From positions 62,001 through 126,000 of the forward strand of contig NZ_RHHP01000026.1 in assembly GCF_003710815.1 (NCBI RefSeq): a stretch of 64,000 bases of DNA. The letters run 5' to 3'. Below, piece by piece: positions 35,843-44,060 of this stretch; the stretch's first letter is position 1; every line of letters begins with the position of its first letter. Source of the DNA: Brevibacillus centrosporus. Lineage in GTDB: Bacteria; Bacillota; Bacilli; Brevibacillales; Brevibacillaceae. The notes under the pieces are model-generated. The model was not told the DNA's origin. It saw only the letters and a program-made list of their open reading frames with translations, and searched no databases. The position numbers and the translations under genes were made by a program.

Positions 35843-36097
35843 GGGGAACAGTAAAACCGCCCTTCAGGTCCAGAGAGTGAAATCCACCGGCTGAGAGGTT
35901 TCGCGCATGAATCGGTTTGAACCCACCCCAGAGCATCCAGGGACGACCTGGACAGGTTTCTTTCACCTGTTATCAAAGAAAGAAAGCCGGACGTTCAATG
36001 GCTGGAGCTTGCATCCACGCCTGTAACGTCAAGTAAGGTGGTACCGCGGAGGTCTATGCCCTTTCGTCCTTATCAAAGAGACGAAAGGGCTTTTTTT
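35843..36097 (+). promoter_or_regulatory. T-box leader, proline-specific, controlling proBA-proC
   Basis: The canonical T-box AAGGTGGTACCGCGG is at 36035-36049, followed by a terminator (GCCCTTTCGT with ACGAAAGGGC, then seven T, 36058-36097). Stem I closes with GGGG (35843-35846) and CCCC (35926-35929); above it ACCG pairs with CGGT. The specifier side reads GAA-CCC-A, placing a proline CCC codon at 35922-35924. Uncharged tRNA-Pro would favour the antiterminator, so the biosynthetic genes are made when proline is scarce. Confidence 0.9.
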
Positions 36098-36139
36098 ATT
36101 TTGTAACGATGAATGTCTGCGAATCAGGAGGAACGAGAA

Positions 36140-37240
36140 ATGAAAAAGGGCAAAATGCGGTTGGTCGTAAAAGTGGGAAGCAGCTCTCTGGCAGCTACAG
36201 AAGGCGGTGTCGATCGAAACAAGATGACACTGCTCGTTTCGGCTGTGAGTGCGCTTCGGGAAGCGGGACATCAAGTGGTGCTGGTCTCTTCGGGCGCTGT
36301 CGCCAGCGGATACCAAAGTCTCGGCTATCAGCAACGACCCCGTACCCTCGCTGCCAAGCAAGCGGCTGCAGCCATCGGGCAAAGTCTGTTGATGCAAACC
36401 TATACCCAAATGTTTGCTGCTCACCGCTTCAGCGTGGCACAAATCCTCCTGACCCGGAGCGACTTTTCTCATCGCGAGCGTTATCAGCACGCTTTTCAAA
36501 CACTGTCGCTTCTGCTGGATAAAAACATCCTGCCGATCATCAACGAGAATGACACGGTTTCCGTAGCCGAGCTGACCTTTGGGGACAACGATATGCTAGG
36601 CGCATTGGTGGCTGGACTCGTTCACGCCGACCTCTATCTGATCCTCACAGACACAGACGGGTTGTATGACAAGGATCCGCGATGCAATCCCGATGCCAAA
36701 CGCATTTCCTGGCTGTCGGAAGTGACAGAGGAAGTCGAAGCACTCGCGGGCGGAGCCTCCCAGCTCGGAACAGGCGGCATGCGCTCCAAGCTGATCGCCG
36801 CAAGGACTGCACAAGGCTTGGGGATCCCAAGCTTTATCGGAAAATTGAATCAACCCTCCGATCTGCTCGAGGTACTCCATGGAGGGGGCAACGGAACCTA
36901 TGTCAGTTACTCCCCGGAAGCACCAGCGGCCAGCGGTTTGCCAACGCGCAAGCAATGGATTGCTCTTCACTCCCCGATCCGCGGTTCAATCACCATCGAC
37001 AGCGGCGCAGCGGAAGCCGTTTTGAAAAAAAGAAGCAGCCTGCTCCTAGCCGGTGTGCGGGATGTCGCTGGGGACTTTGAACAAAACGAGGTCATCGAGG
37101 TGTACTGCGACGGTTCCTTAATCGGTCGCGGGGTCAGCCGTTTTGCTGCAGAAGAGCTGCTCGATTACTTATCGCCTGCTGGCTCACCGCGACGCAGCGG
37201 TACTGTAATCCACCGCGATCAATGGACGGAGACAATCTGA
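36140..37240 (+). CDS. proB: Glutamate 5-kinase
   Basis: 366 residues. It phosphorylates glutamate in the first step of proline synthesis. The amino acid kinase domain starts LVVKVGSSSLA; ENDTVSVAELTFGDNDMLGALVAG and LTDTDGLYDKDPR are the substrate and ATP regions, and GGMRSKLIAARTA follows. The C-terminal ~90 residues form the PUA domain (GSITIDSGAAEAVLKKRSSLL). AGGAGGAACGAGAA fixes the ATG at 36140. Confidence 0.96.
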   Translation: MKKGKMRLVVKVGSSSLAATEGGVDRNKMTLLVSAVSALREAGHQVVLVSSGAVASGYQSLGYQQRPRTLAAKQAAAAIGQSLLMQTYTQMFAAHRFSVAQILLTRSDFSHRERYQHAFQTLSLLLDKNILPIINENDTVSVAELTFGDNDMLGALVAGLVHADLYLILTDTDGLYDKDPRCNPDAKRISWLSEVTEEVEALAGGASQLGTGGMRSKLIAARTAQGLGIPSFIGKLNQPSDLLEVLHGGGNGTYVSYSPEAPAASGLPTRKQWIALHSPIRGSITIDSGAAEAVLKKRSSLLLAGVRDVAGDFEQNEVIEVYCDGSLIGRGVSRFAAEELLDYLSPAGSPRRSGTVIHRDQWTETI

Positions 37241-37313
37241 AGAAAACACACGAGAGACCTGGCTGGATCCAGGCGTAATACAGAAAGAAAAAAATAAAGG
37301 AGCTGGGGAAACC

Positions 37314-38582
37314 ATGGAAAGCTTGAAAACAAAAGTGCTGGAACAAATATCACTGGCAAAGCAGGCCTCTCGACAAATGGCCATGCTGAGCCGCGCAGAA
37401 AAAGACAACGCTCTCTCCCTGATCGCAGAGCAGCTTCTGGCGGATCAGTCCGCTATCCTCACCGCAAACGAAAAAGACATCGCCAAAGCTGTGGCCGATG
37501 GTCAGCCTGAGTCTTACCTCGATCGCCTGCGCCTGACACCTGCACGGATTGGGGAATTGGCCAGCGGGCTGCATCAGCTGATAAAGCTCGACGACCCAGT
37601 CGGTCAGCTCATGGATCGCTGGACCCGTCCAAACGGTCTCGTCATGGAGCAAATCCGCGTTCCTCTCGGCGTCATCGGAATGGTCTACGAAGCTCGTCCC
37701 AATGTCACGATCGATGCAGCTGCCATTGCTTTGAAAACAGGAAACAGTATTGTACTTCGCGGCAGCTACAGCGCTGTTCAGAGCAACCTGGCTCTGACCG
37801 CCAGTATTCGCACAGCCTTGGCCGCAAGTGATCTGCCCCTCGAGGCGGTTCAATACCTCCCTTACGAAGAGCATGCTTCCGTCGATATCTTGTGTACAGC
37901 AACCGGTCTGATTGATGTCATCATCCCTCGCGGAGGAGCTGGACTCATCCAGCGTGTCCTGCAGAAATCCAGCGTTCCTGTACTCGAAACGGGCATCGGC
38001 AACTGCCACATCTTCGTCGATTACAACGCTGTGTACGACATGGCAGAAGCGATCGTGATCAACGCCAAAACGACTCGTCCAGCTGTATGCAATGCCGCTG
38101 AGACCCTGCTTCTGCATCGGAATTGGCCCCTTGCCGAGCAAAAGGCGCTGCTCCAAAAGCTGCTCGCAGCTGGCGTAGAATTGCGTGCCTGCGATCAGAC
38201 GAGAGCCGCACATGCAGAGCTGGCTTCTGAGCTGAAAGAAGCAGTCGAACAGGATTGGGATACGGAATACTCTTCTCTCATCATGGCCGTGCGTACGGTC
38301 GGCAGCTTGACGGACGCTCTGGAACACATCGCCCGCCACAGTACCGGACATTCCGAGGCCATCATCACCGAGGACAGTGAATCGGCGTCGCGCTTTTTGG
38401 CGGCTGTCGACGCGACTACTGTCTATCACAATGCTTCGACTCGCTTTACTGATGGTGGTGAATTTGGGTTTGGGGCAGAAATCGGCATCAGCACCCAGAA
38501 GCTGCATGCTCGTGGTCCTATGGGCCTGCCTGCTTTGACCTCGTATAAATACGTCGTACGTGGAACCGGACAGATCCGCTAG
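37314..38582 (+). CDS. proA: Glutamate-5-semialdehyde dehydrogenase (gamma-glutamyl phosphate reductase)
   Basis: 422 residues, NADPH-dependent reduction of gamma-glutamyl phosphate. Catalytic cysteine in TTRPAVCNAAETLL; VPLGVIGMVYEARPNVTIDAAAIALKTGNSIVLRGS is the family core, and FTDGGEFGFGAEIGISTQKLHARGPMGL the C-terminal signature. 73 bp after proB, with no terminator between. Confidence 0.97.
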   Translation: MESLKTKVLEQISLAKQASRQMAMLSRAEKDNALSLIAEQLLADQSAILTANEKDIAKAVADGQPESYLDRLRLTPARIGELASGLHQLIKLDDPVGQLMDRWTRPNGLVMEQIRVPLGVIGMVYEARPNVTIDAAAIALKTGNSIVLRGSYSAVQSNLALTASIRTALAASDLPLEAVQYLPYEEHASVDILCTATGLIDVIIPRGGAGLIQRVLQKSSVPVLETGIGNCHIFVDYNAVYDMAEAIVINAKTTRPAVCNAAETLLLHRNWPLAEQKALLQKLLAAGVELRACDQTRAAHAELASELKEAVEQDWDTEYSSLIMAVRTVGSLTDALEHIARHSTGHSEAIITEDSESASRFLAAVDATTVYHNASTRFTDGGEFGFGAEIGISTQKLHARGPMGLPALTSYKYVVRGTGQIR

Positions 38583-38603
38583 TCCAACAGGAGGGAATCA
38601 ACC

Positions 38604-39446
38604 ATGAATACACAAGCAGCATGTTCCATTGAAGGACGGATTGGCTTTCTCGGCGCGGGCTCTATTGTGGAGGCCATGCTGTCCGGTATCTTGAAAAAAG
38701 GGCTTCTCTCCTCTGACCGCATCTATGTGACCAATCGGAGCAACTCCGAGCGGCTGGAACACCTCGCCGGGACATATGGCGTGAACACGACACATGATAA
38801 ATTTGAAGTCATCTCCGCATCGGACATCTTGATTCTGGCGATGAAACCGAAAGATTCGGGTGAAGCACTCAAAGAACTGCGCGGCGCCGTCCACGAAGGT
38901 CAATTGGTGATCTCCGTCATCGCAGGCGTCTCCACCACCCTGATCGCAGAATGGCTCGGCGTCAACTGCCCAATCATTCGAACCATGCCCAATACTTCCT
39001 CGGCAGTCGGCTTGTCTGCAACGGGGATCGCGGCCAACCATTCCGTCACAGAAGAACAGCTTCAGCTCGCCACCCATCTCTTTGAGGCGATCGGTACCGT
39101 CTATTCCGTCGCAGAAGAAGAGCTGGATATCGTCACAGGACTATCCGGTAGCGGCCCTGCTTATGTCTACTACCTCGTAGAGGCGATGATGGGCGCTGGC
39201 GCGACAGCGGGTCTGGATCGTGAAATGACTCGTCAGCTGACGCTGCAAACGGTGCTTGGTGCAGCTCACATGCTGATGGACACCCGTGAAGATCCCGCTA
39301 TCCTGCGCAAAAAAGTAACCAGTCCTGGCGGGACGACCCAAGCTGGAATGGAAGTGCTGGAATCGTATCGCTTCCAGGAAGCTGTTACTTCCGCCATCCT
39401 CCGCGCTTCTGAACGTTCACGGGAAATGGGTGCCGAATACCGATAG
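38604..39446 (+). CDS. proC: Pyrroline-5-carboxylate reductase
   Basis: 280 residues; reduces pyrroline-5-carboxylate to proline. The Rossmann start IGFLGAGSIVEAMLSGILKKG, the RTMPNTSSAVGLSATGI stretch and GLSGSGPAYVYYLVEAM are the family hallmarks, with SPGGTTQAGMEVLE near the C-terminus. AGGAGGGAAT precedes the ATG, 21 bp after proA. With proB and proA it completes the glutamate-to-proline pathway behind one T-box. Confidence 0.95.
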   Translation: MNTQAACSIEGRIGFLGAGSIVEAMLSGILKKGLLSSDRIYVTNRSNSERLEHLAGTYGVNTTHDKFEVISASDILILAMKPKDSGEALKELRGAVHEGQLVISVIAGVSTTLIAEWLGVNCPIIRTMPNTSSAVGLSATGIAANHSVTEEQLQLATHLFEAIGTVYSVAEEELDIVTGLSGSGPAYVYYLVEAMMGAGATAGLDREMTRQLTLQTVLGAAHMLMDTREDPAILRKKVTSPGGTTQAGMEVLESYRFQEAVTSAILRASERSREMGAEYR

Positions 39447-39512
39447 CTTTTTGCAGACCAGCCCGTCATGTATACTAGGAGGACAGGACTGCATCTACGA
39501 AGGAGGTATCCC

Positions 39513-40325
39513 ATGGAAATCTACGCCTTGTACGGAACTAGCGGAACAGGGAAAAGCTCCAGCGCTCTGGAGCTGGCTCACCGAATGAACATCGATGCCA
39601 TCATTGACGACGGAATCCTTATTTACCAAGGTCGCAAGGTGGCCGGGACCTCCGCCAAATACGAAAAGACCAAAATCCAGGCAGTGAAACGGGCTATTTT
39701 CCATTACGAGGAGCATGCTACTGACGTTCGCCGCATGCTTCAGCAGCTCCTTCCCAATCGCATTCTCATCCTCGGTACTTCGCGCCGAATGATTGAACGC
39801 ATCGTGGAAGCCCTGGAATTGACTTCGCCCATCGAATATATTCCGATTGAGTCCATCAAGCCTCCGCAAGAGATCGAGGCTGCCCGTTACGTGCGGGAAA
39901 CGATGGGCAAGCACGTGATCCCCATCCCTCGCGTTGAGGTGGAAAAAGATTTCTTGCAGCGTCTTGTCGCTTCTGCTCAACAAATTTTTTCTTCCAAAAA
40001 AGAAGTCATCGGGGAAACGACCGTGGTGCATCCCCCTTTTACAGGTGGTCGCATCGTCATTCACCCACAGGTTCTGCGCAAGATTGTCGAAGGCACCTGC
40101 ACGTATTTTAAGGAGGTCCACCACATTCAAAAGACAGAGTACACCTTTGAGGATTTGCCTCGCCTGCAAGTGACTCTTTCACTAAAGCTCTCTTATGGAA
40201 CAGACATCCCCGCTTTAGCCAAAGACATCCAGCAAGCCTTGTACAATGAGGCCAGCTACTGCCTCAACATCGCACCAGCAAGCATTGACCTGAAGATTGC
40301 GGGTCTGGAATTTGCCAGTGTATAA
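39513..40325 (+). CDS. P-loop NTPase fused to an Asp23/YloU-like domain
   Basis: 270 residues. The N-terminus has a Walker A (YGTSGTGKSSSAL, residues 5-17) in a protein that otherwise looks like a small ATPase (RILILGTSRRMIERIVEAL). The C-terminal ~100 residues (GGRIVIHPQVLRKIVEGTCTYF ... LKLSYGTDIPALAKDIQQALYNEA) resemble the Asp23/alkaline-shock fold. GGAGG lies 6 nt before the ATG. It follows proC by 66 bp and may be cotranscribed. Function unknown. Confidence 0.75.
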   Translation: MEIYALYGTSGTGKSSSALELAHRMNIDAIIDDGILIYQGRKVAGTSAKYEKTKIQAVKRAIFHYEEHATDVRRMLQQLLPNRILILGTSRRMIERIVEALELTSPIEYIPIESIKPPQEIEAARYVRETMGKHVIPIPRVEVEKDFLQRLVASAQQIFSSKKEVIGETTVVHPPFTGGRIVIHPQVLRKIVEGTCTYFKEVHHIQKTEYTFEDLPRLQVTLSLKLSYGTDIPALAKDIQQALYNEASYCLNIAPASIDLKIAGLEFASV

Positions 40326-40450
40326 AAGGAATCCTTTCGATCGGGCCTCAAAAAAGCCGGGTCTTTTTTTTTGCCTGTAATCCACAGCGGTTACTTCCGC
40401 GACTCTTGATCATCCTAAACGTGTATCCCCCACATGAAAGGAGAAGTCTG

Positions 40451-40759
40451 ATGCAAACCATCATGTCTTCCGCGCCTTTGAAGCAAGTTCCGATTCCCGA
40501 GCCGCCACGAGTCATTACGACAAAGGACATGAGCTATATAAAGGACGCCTTGTCATGGGAGCTGGATGCCTTTAAAAAGCTGCATGCCTTTGCCCAGATG
40601 GCAACGGACCCAGAAGCCAAGCAATGCCTGGACAAAGTGGGACGCATGCACCAGATGCACTACCAAAAATTGCTGACCCATTTGCAAAACAACAACGCCA
40701 CGATCATGTCGACCATTCCACAGACCCAATCCCAGCAGCAGCAACCCCAAATGCAATAA
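40451..40759 (+). CDS. Small spore-coat-like helical protein
   Basis: 102 residues. A central helical domain, YIKDALSWELDAFKKLHAFAQMATDPEAKQCLDKVGRMHQMHYQKLLTHL, has the ferritin-like/CotF character, followed by a glutamine-rich tail (QSQQQQPQMQ). AAAGGAGAAG lies ahead of the ATG at 40451. It is 13 bp upstream of a clearer CotF-family gene, which is the main basis for the coat call. Confidence 0.65.
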   Translation: MQTIMSSAPLKQVPIPEPPRVITTKDMSYIKDALSWELDAFKKLHAFAQMATDPEAKQCLDKVGRMHQMHYQKLLTHLQNNNATIMSTIPQTQSQQQQPQMQ

Positions 40760-40772
40760 GGGAGGAATCCGG

Positions 40773-41105
40773 ATGCCAAATCAAAACCAGATCGCCAATC
40801 CGCAGTCAGGGCAGCTGCCACAAGTAAAAGGTCCGCAGATGAATGACCGGGACTATCTCAACGATTGTCTTGCTACGTGCAAATATTTGGCGGACGGCCT
40901 AAATATTGCCGCGTGGGAAGCGAGCCATCAGCAGCTGCACCAGGATTTCCTGCAGATCCTGAATGAAACGCATCAAAGTGCCCGGGAAACCTACGAGCTG
41001 ATGTTCCGCAAGGGCTGGTACAAGCTGGAAGCAGCCGAGCAGCAAAAGCTGCAGCAGGCTTATCAGCAGTTTAGCGGTTACTCTACACAGTTTCCGTATC
41101 ATTGA
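40773..41105 (+). CDS. Spore coat protein, CotF family
   Basis: 110 residues. After a glutamine-rich leader, MNDRDYLNDCLATCKYLADGLNIAAWEASHQQLHQDFLQIL and SARETYELMFRKGWYKLEAAEQQKLQQAYQQF match coat-F-domain proteins, which are deposited on the forespore surface. GGGAGGAATCC precedes the ATG. Second gene of a two-gene unit ending at a long perfect hairpin. Confidence 0.8.
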   Translation: MPNQNQIANPQSGQLPQVKGPQMNDRDYLNDCLATCKYLADGLNIAAWEASHQQLHQDFLQILNETHQSARETYELMFRKGWYKLEAAEQQKLQQAYQQFSGYSTQFPYH

Positions 41106-41122
41106 TCAAAAGCAGAGGCACG

Positions 41123-41164
41123 GTAAGTCAAGGGGCATCCGAAACTGGATGCCCCTTGACTTAC
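41123..41164. terminator. Perfect 18-bp hairpin between convergent genes
   Basis: GTAAGTCAAGGGGCATCC is exactly complementary to the other arm across a 6-nt loop. It has no T-run on either strand and covers the stop codon of the MocR gene at 41161. It may terminate or stabilise the 3' ends of both transcripts. Confidence 0.6.
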
Positions 41165-42603
41165 TCTTGCAGCAAACGCGCCAGTATAAACAGAGCCTGT
41201 TCCAGCTGATCCTCATCTGCATACGCGTAAGATAGGCGCAAATGGTGGCTGTCGGACTGATCGTATACATAGCCTGGGTTGAGCAGTATCCCTGCTGCGA
41301 GTGCTTTGTTGAACAGCGCGCGCATCGACCCGGGACGGCGCAGGCGCAGCCAAATATAAAATCCCCCTGTCGGAACTTGCCAGTCAGCCAGCTCGGAGAA
41401 CCACCGATTCAAAAGTTCGAGAACATGATCTCTCCTGCCTCGCAGGGCTTGGCGTATAGCCGTCATATGCGCTGCGTATTTCCCTGAAGATAGCCATTTG
41501 GCTGCTACCCAAGCGGACAGGCTGCTCGCCCCGTAATCCGTTTGCATTTTTACATCTGCCAAGCGCTCAATGACGGGTTCTGGCCCGACGATCCAGCCGA
41601 TCCGAAGCCCCGGACTCAGCGTTTTGGACAAGCTGCCCAAATAAAGCACCTGACCGTTGGAATCCATCGATTTCAGCGGAAGCGGACCCAGCTCATCGAA
41701 CCACAGCTCCCCGTACACATCGTCCTCCAAAATCGGCAAGCGCTCCCGAATACAGGCAGCCAGAACTTCTTCTCTCCTGCGCTGTGTCATGAGTATCCCC
41801 GTAGGATTGTGATAAGTCGGAATCGTGTAAAGCAGCGCCGCATGGTGGTTATGCTTTTGTTTGGCCAATGCGTCCCTTCGAATCCCCTCTTGGTCCATCT
41901 GTACCCCCACCAGTCGCATGCCGGAAGACTGAAACAGCGGAAGCGAGTACAAATACGATGGCTGTTCCACCAGAATCGTGGAGCCTTGCTGCAGGATTCC
42001 TTGCGAGAGTAATTGCAGGGCCTGCAGCGCACCTGAGACCACGAGGATCGACGCTGGCGATGCCTCTATTCCTCGCGTTCGCAAGTACTTGCTGATTTCC
42101 TGACGCAGCGGCAAAAGCCCTTTTGGCTCTGCATAGCCGAGCTGGGCCATTTCCCCTCGCATACTCGCCAGGATCTCTTCCATTTGCGCCATTGGCAGCA
42201 GCTGAGGGGAAAGCTCCCCTGTACCCAGGCGGATGTAGCTTGGATCTGACTCATATCGATTGATGTCCTGAATCGTCGGAGTATTGGACGGGTGGCTGCT
42301 GGCCTTGACGTAGCCTAGCCAGTCAGGAGGAGGCGTAGGCTTTAGGAGCGACCATGTATTGTTGCTCACCCTCGTCCCGCTGCCCACAGTCGACTCAATC
42401 AATCCCTCTGCCTTCAGCTCCTCCAGCGCGGTCACAACGGTACTGCGATTGACTTCAAATGCCAAAGCGAGCGCTCTTTGCGTCGGTAATTTACTGTGAA
42501 CAGGCCAGTCGCCTGAAGCGATTTTCCCTTTCATATAAGCCACAATCTGCAAATAGATCGGGATGTCTACGGCTTTGTCCGGCTTCCAATCCATCGTCAG
42601 CAC
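41161..42603 (-). CDS. MocR-family (GntR/aminotransferase) transcription regulator
   Basis: 480 residues: an N-terminal winged helix (IPIYLQIVAYMKGKIASGDWPVHSKLPTQRALALAFEVNRSTVVTALEEL) and a class I aminotransferase-like domain. The PLP lysine is in YLGSLSKTLSPGLRIGW. Such proteins sense PLP and an amino compound and control a neighbouring gene. A GTG at 42603, with GGAGG 6 nt upstream, is the likely start. It is divergent from a LysE-type exporter, its probable target. Confidence 0.87.
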   Translation of the reverse strand: MLTMDWKPDKAVDIPIYLQIVAYMKGKIASGDWPVHSKLPTQRALALAFEVNRSTVVTALEELKAEGLIESTVGSGTRVSNNTWSLLKPTPPPDWLGYVKASSHPSNTPTIQDINRYESDPSYIRLGTGELSPQLLPMAQMEEILASMRGEMAQLGYAEPKGLLPLRQEISKYLRTRGIEASPASILVVSGALQALQLLSQGILQQGSTILVEQPSYLYSLPLFQSSGMRLVGVQMDQEGIRRDALAKQKHNHHAALLYTIPTYHNPTGILMTQRRREEVLAACIRERLPILEDDVYGELWFDELGPLPLKSMDSNGQVLYLGSLSKTLSPGLRIGWIVGPEPVIERLADVKMQTDYGASSLSAWVAAKWLSSGKYAAHMTAIRQALRGRRDHVLELLNRWFSELADWQVPTGGFYIWLRLRRPGSMRALFNKALAAGILLNPGYVYDQSDSHHLRLSYAYADEDQLEQALFILARLLQE

Positions 42604-42637
42604 GCTATTCCTCCCCTTCCTTTTCCCCATTGTACAA

Positions 42638-42665
42638 AATTGGTTGGCCTAGGAGTAAACCAATT
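42638..42665. promoter_or_regulatory. Inverted repeat between MocR and LysE genes, candidate operator
   Basis: AATTGGTT and AACCAATT form perfect 8-bp arms separated by 12 bp. It lies 35 bp from the MocR start and 69 bp from the exporter start, so one site could control both directions. Confidence 0.6.
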
Positions 42666-42733
42666 GGCTGAAGACATTTTCCTTTGACCCCGTCATAATG
42701 AACGAAGCGAATTGAATCAAGGAGGAACATCAC

Positions 42734-43348
42734 GTGTTGGAAGCGATTTTGCATGGACTGGTCCTTTCGTTCGGACTTATTTTGCCGCTTGGCGCTCAAA
42801 ATGTATTTGTGTTCAATCAAGGAGCGATGCAGCCCTCGCTGTGGCGCGCCCTGCCTGTCGTGGTCACTGCCGCTGTCTGTGATTCCCTTTTGATTTTACT
42901 CGCCGTATTTGGCGTCTCGCTCGTTGTGCTGGGCGTGGCATGGCTGAAAATGGTTCTTTATATCGTCGGGGTGTGCTTTTTGCTGTACATGGGCTATTTG
43001 ACATGGCGCACTCGCCCCGCTGTGGATTCCAGGGAGGCTAAGCGCTTTTCTCCCAAACGCCAGGTGATGTTCGCCGCATCCGTATCGCTGCTCAACCCTC
43101 ATGCGATCCTCGATACAATCGGCGTCATCGGTACCAGCTCTCTTTCTTACAGCGGAGCGGATAAATGGGGATTTACGCTCGCGTGCATAATGGTTTCGTG
43201 CCTCTGGTTCTGCAGCCTGTGTCTTGCCGGGCGCATGGCAGGTCGTTTGGATCCTTCCGGAAGGCTGCTGGGTGTCCTGAACAAGGTGTCTGCCATCATC
43301 ATGTGGGCGGTTGCCCTCTACATGGCATGGTCGATCTTTTTCTTCTAA
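42734..43348 (+). CDS. LysE/ArgO-family amino acid exporter
   Basis: 204 residues with six hydrophobic segments. GLVLSFGLILPLGAQNVFVFNQG is the characteristic LysE/ArgO N-terminus and SVSLLNPHAILDTIGVIG the conserved central segment. The family exports basic amino acids. The start is a GTG with AGGAGGAACATCAC in front. Divergent MocR regulator upstream. Confidence 0.88.
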   Translation: MLEAILHGLVLSFGLILPLGAQNVFVFNQGAMQPSLWRALPVVVTAAVCDSLLILLAVFGVSLVVLGVAWLKMVLYIVGVCFLLYMGYLTWRTRPAVDSREAKRFSPKRQVMFAASVSLLNPHAILDTIGVIGTSSLSYSGADKWGFTLACIMVSCLWFCSLCLAGRMAGRLDPSGRLLGVLNKVSAIIMWAVALYMAWSIFFF

Positions 43349-43423
43349 ACGTCTGTCTGGTGAATAATCCGCACCTCCTCCAAACAAAATACTCCTAGTT
43401 GGATTTATAAGCGGAGGTTTGCC

Positions 43424-44041
43424 ATGCTTTTTACCAAGACAGATGCCTTGCTGGAAGACCTATATGAAATCGCCAAGAATGTACATGAATCAGCCGTTTA
43501 TTTCAATGAATATAAGATCTCGTCCATGGAGACGCTGAAGACCTTTTCCGAGACCATGAAGGATTACGAGTCCAAAGGAGACAAGCTGATTCACGAGATC
43601 ATCATCCGAATCAACAAAACGTTTATTACCGCAATCGAACGCGAAGATGTCATGGAGCTGGCCGTTCGTCTCGACGATGTGCTGGACGGATTGGAGACCT
43701 GCTCGTCCCGCCTGTACATGTACGACATCATGGAGCCGGACGAAACGATGGTGAAATTCGGACAAATCATTGAAGACTCTTCCCAGCAAATTTTGCTTGC
43801 CATGGATCTGCTGCGTCATCAGAAGCTGTCGGAGATGCGGGAGTACATCATCCGCATCAACGATCTGGAAAGTACGGGAGACGAGCTGGTACGCCGGAGC
43901 ATTCGCGAGCTTTTCCATTCCTCTACAGATCCCATTCACATCATCCAGCTCAAAGAGATCTACGAGGTGCTGGAAGGAGTCATGGACCACTGTGAAGACG
44001 TCGCTGACGCGATGGAGACAGTCATCATGAGCAATACATAA
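43424..44041 (+). CDS. DUF47/PhoU-like accessory protein of Pit
   Basis: 205 residues, all-helical, the same length as B. subtilis YkaA. Metal-binding helix sequences typical of the family are visible: YESKGDKLIHEIIIRINKTFITAIEREDVMELAVRLDDVLDGLE and INDLESTGDELVRRSIRELF. It lies 19 bp before pit, and the pair is conserved in Bacilli; the protein probably modulates phosphate uptake. Confidence 0.9.
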   Translation: MLFTKTDALLEDLYEIAKNVHESAVYFNEYKISSMETLKTFSETMKDYESKGDKLIHEIIIRINKTFITAIEREDVMELAVRLDDVLDGLETCSSRLYMYDIMEPDETMVKFGQIIEDSSQQILLAMDLLRHQKLSEMREYIIRINDLESTGDELVRRSIRELFHSSTDPIHIIQLKEIYEVLEGVMDHCEDVADAMETVIMSNT

Positions 44042-44060
44042 ATCCAAGGAGACACTGCCC

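Noticed and set aside
36058..36097. Separate Rho-independent terminator for the lipoprotein gene
   Set aside because: It is the attenuator of the T-box leader; the lipoprotein gene ends 286 bp earlier, before the leader promoter.
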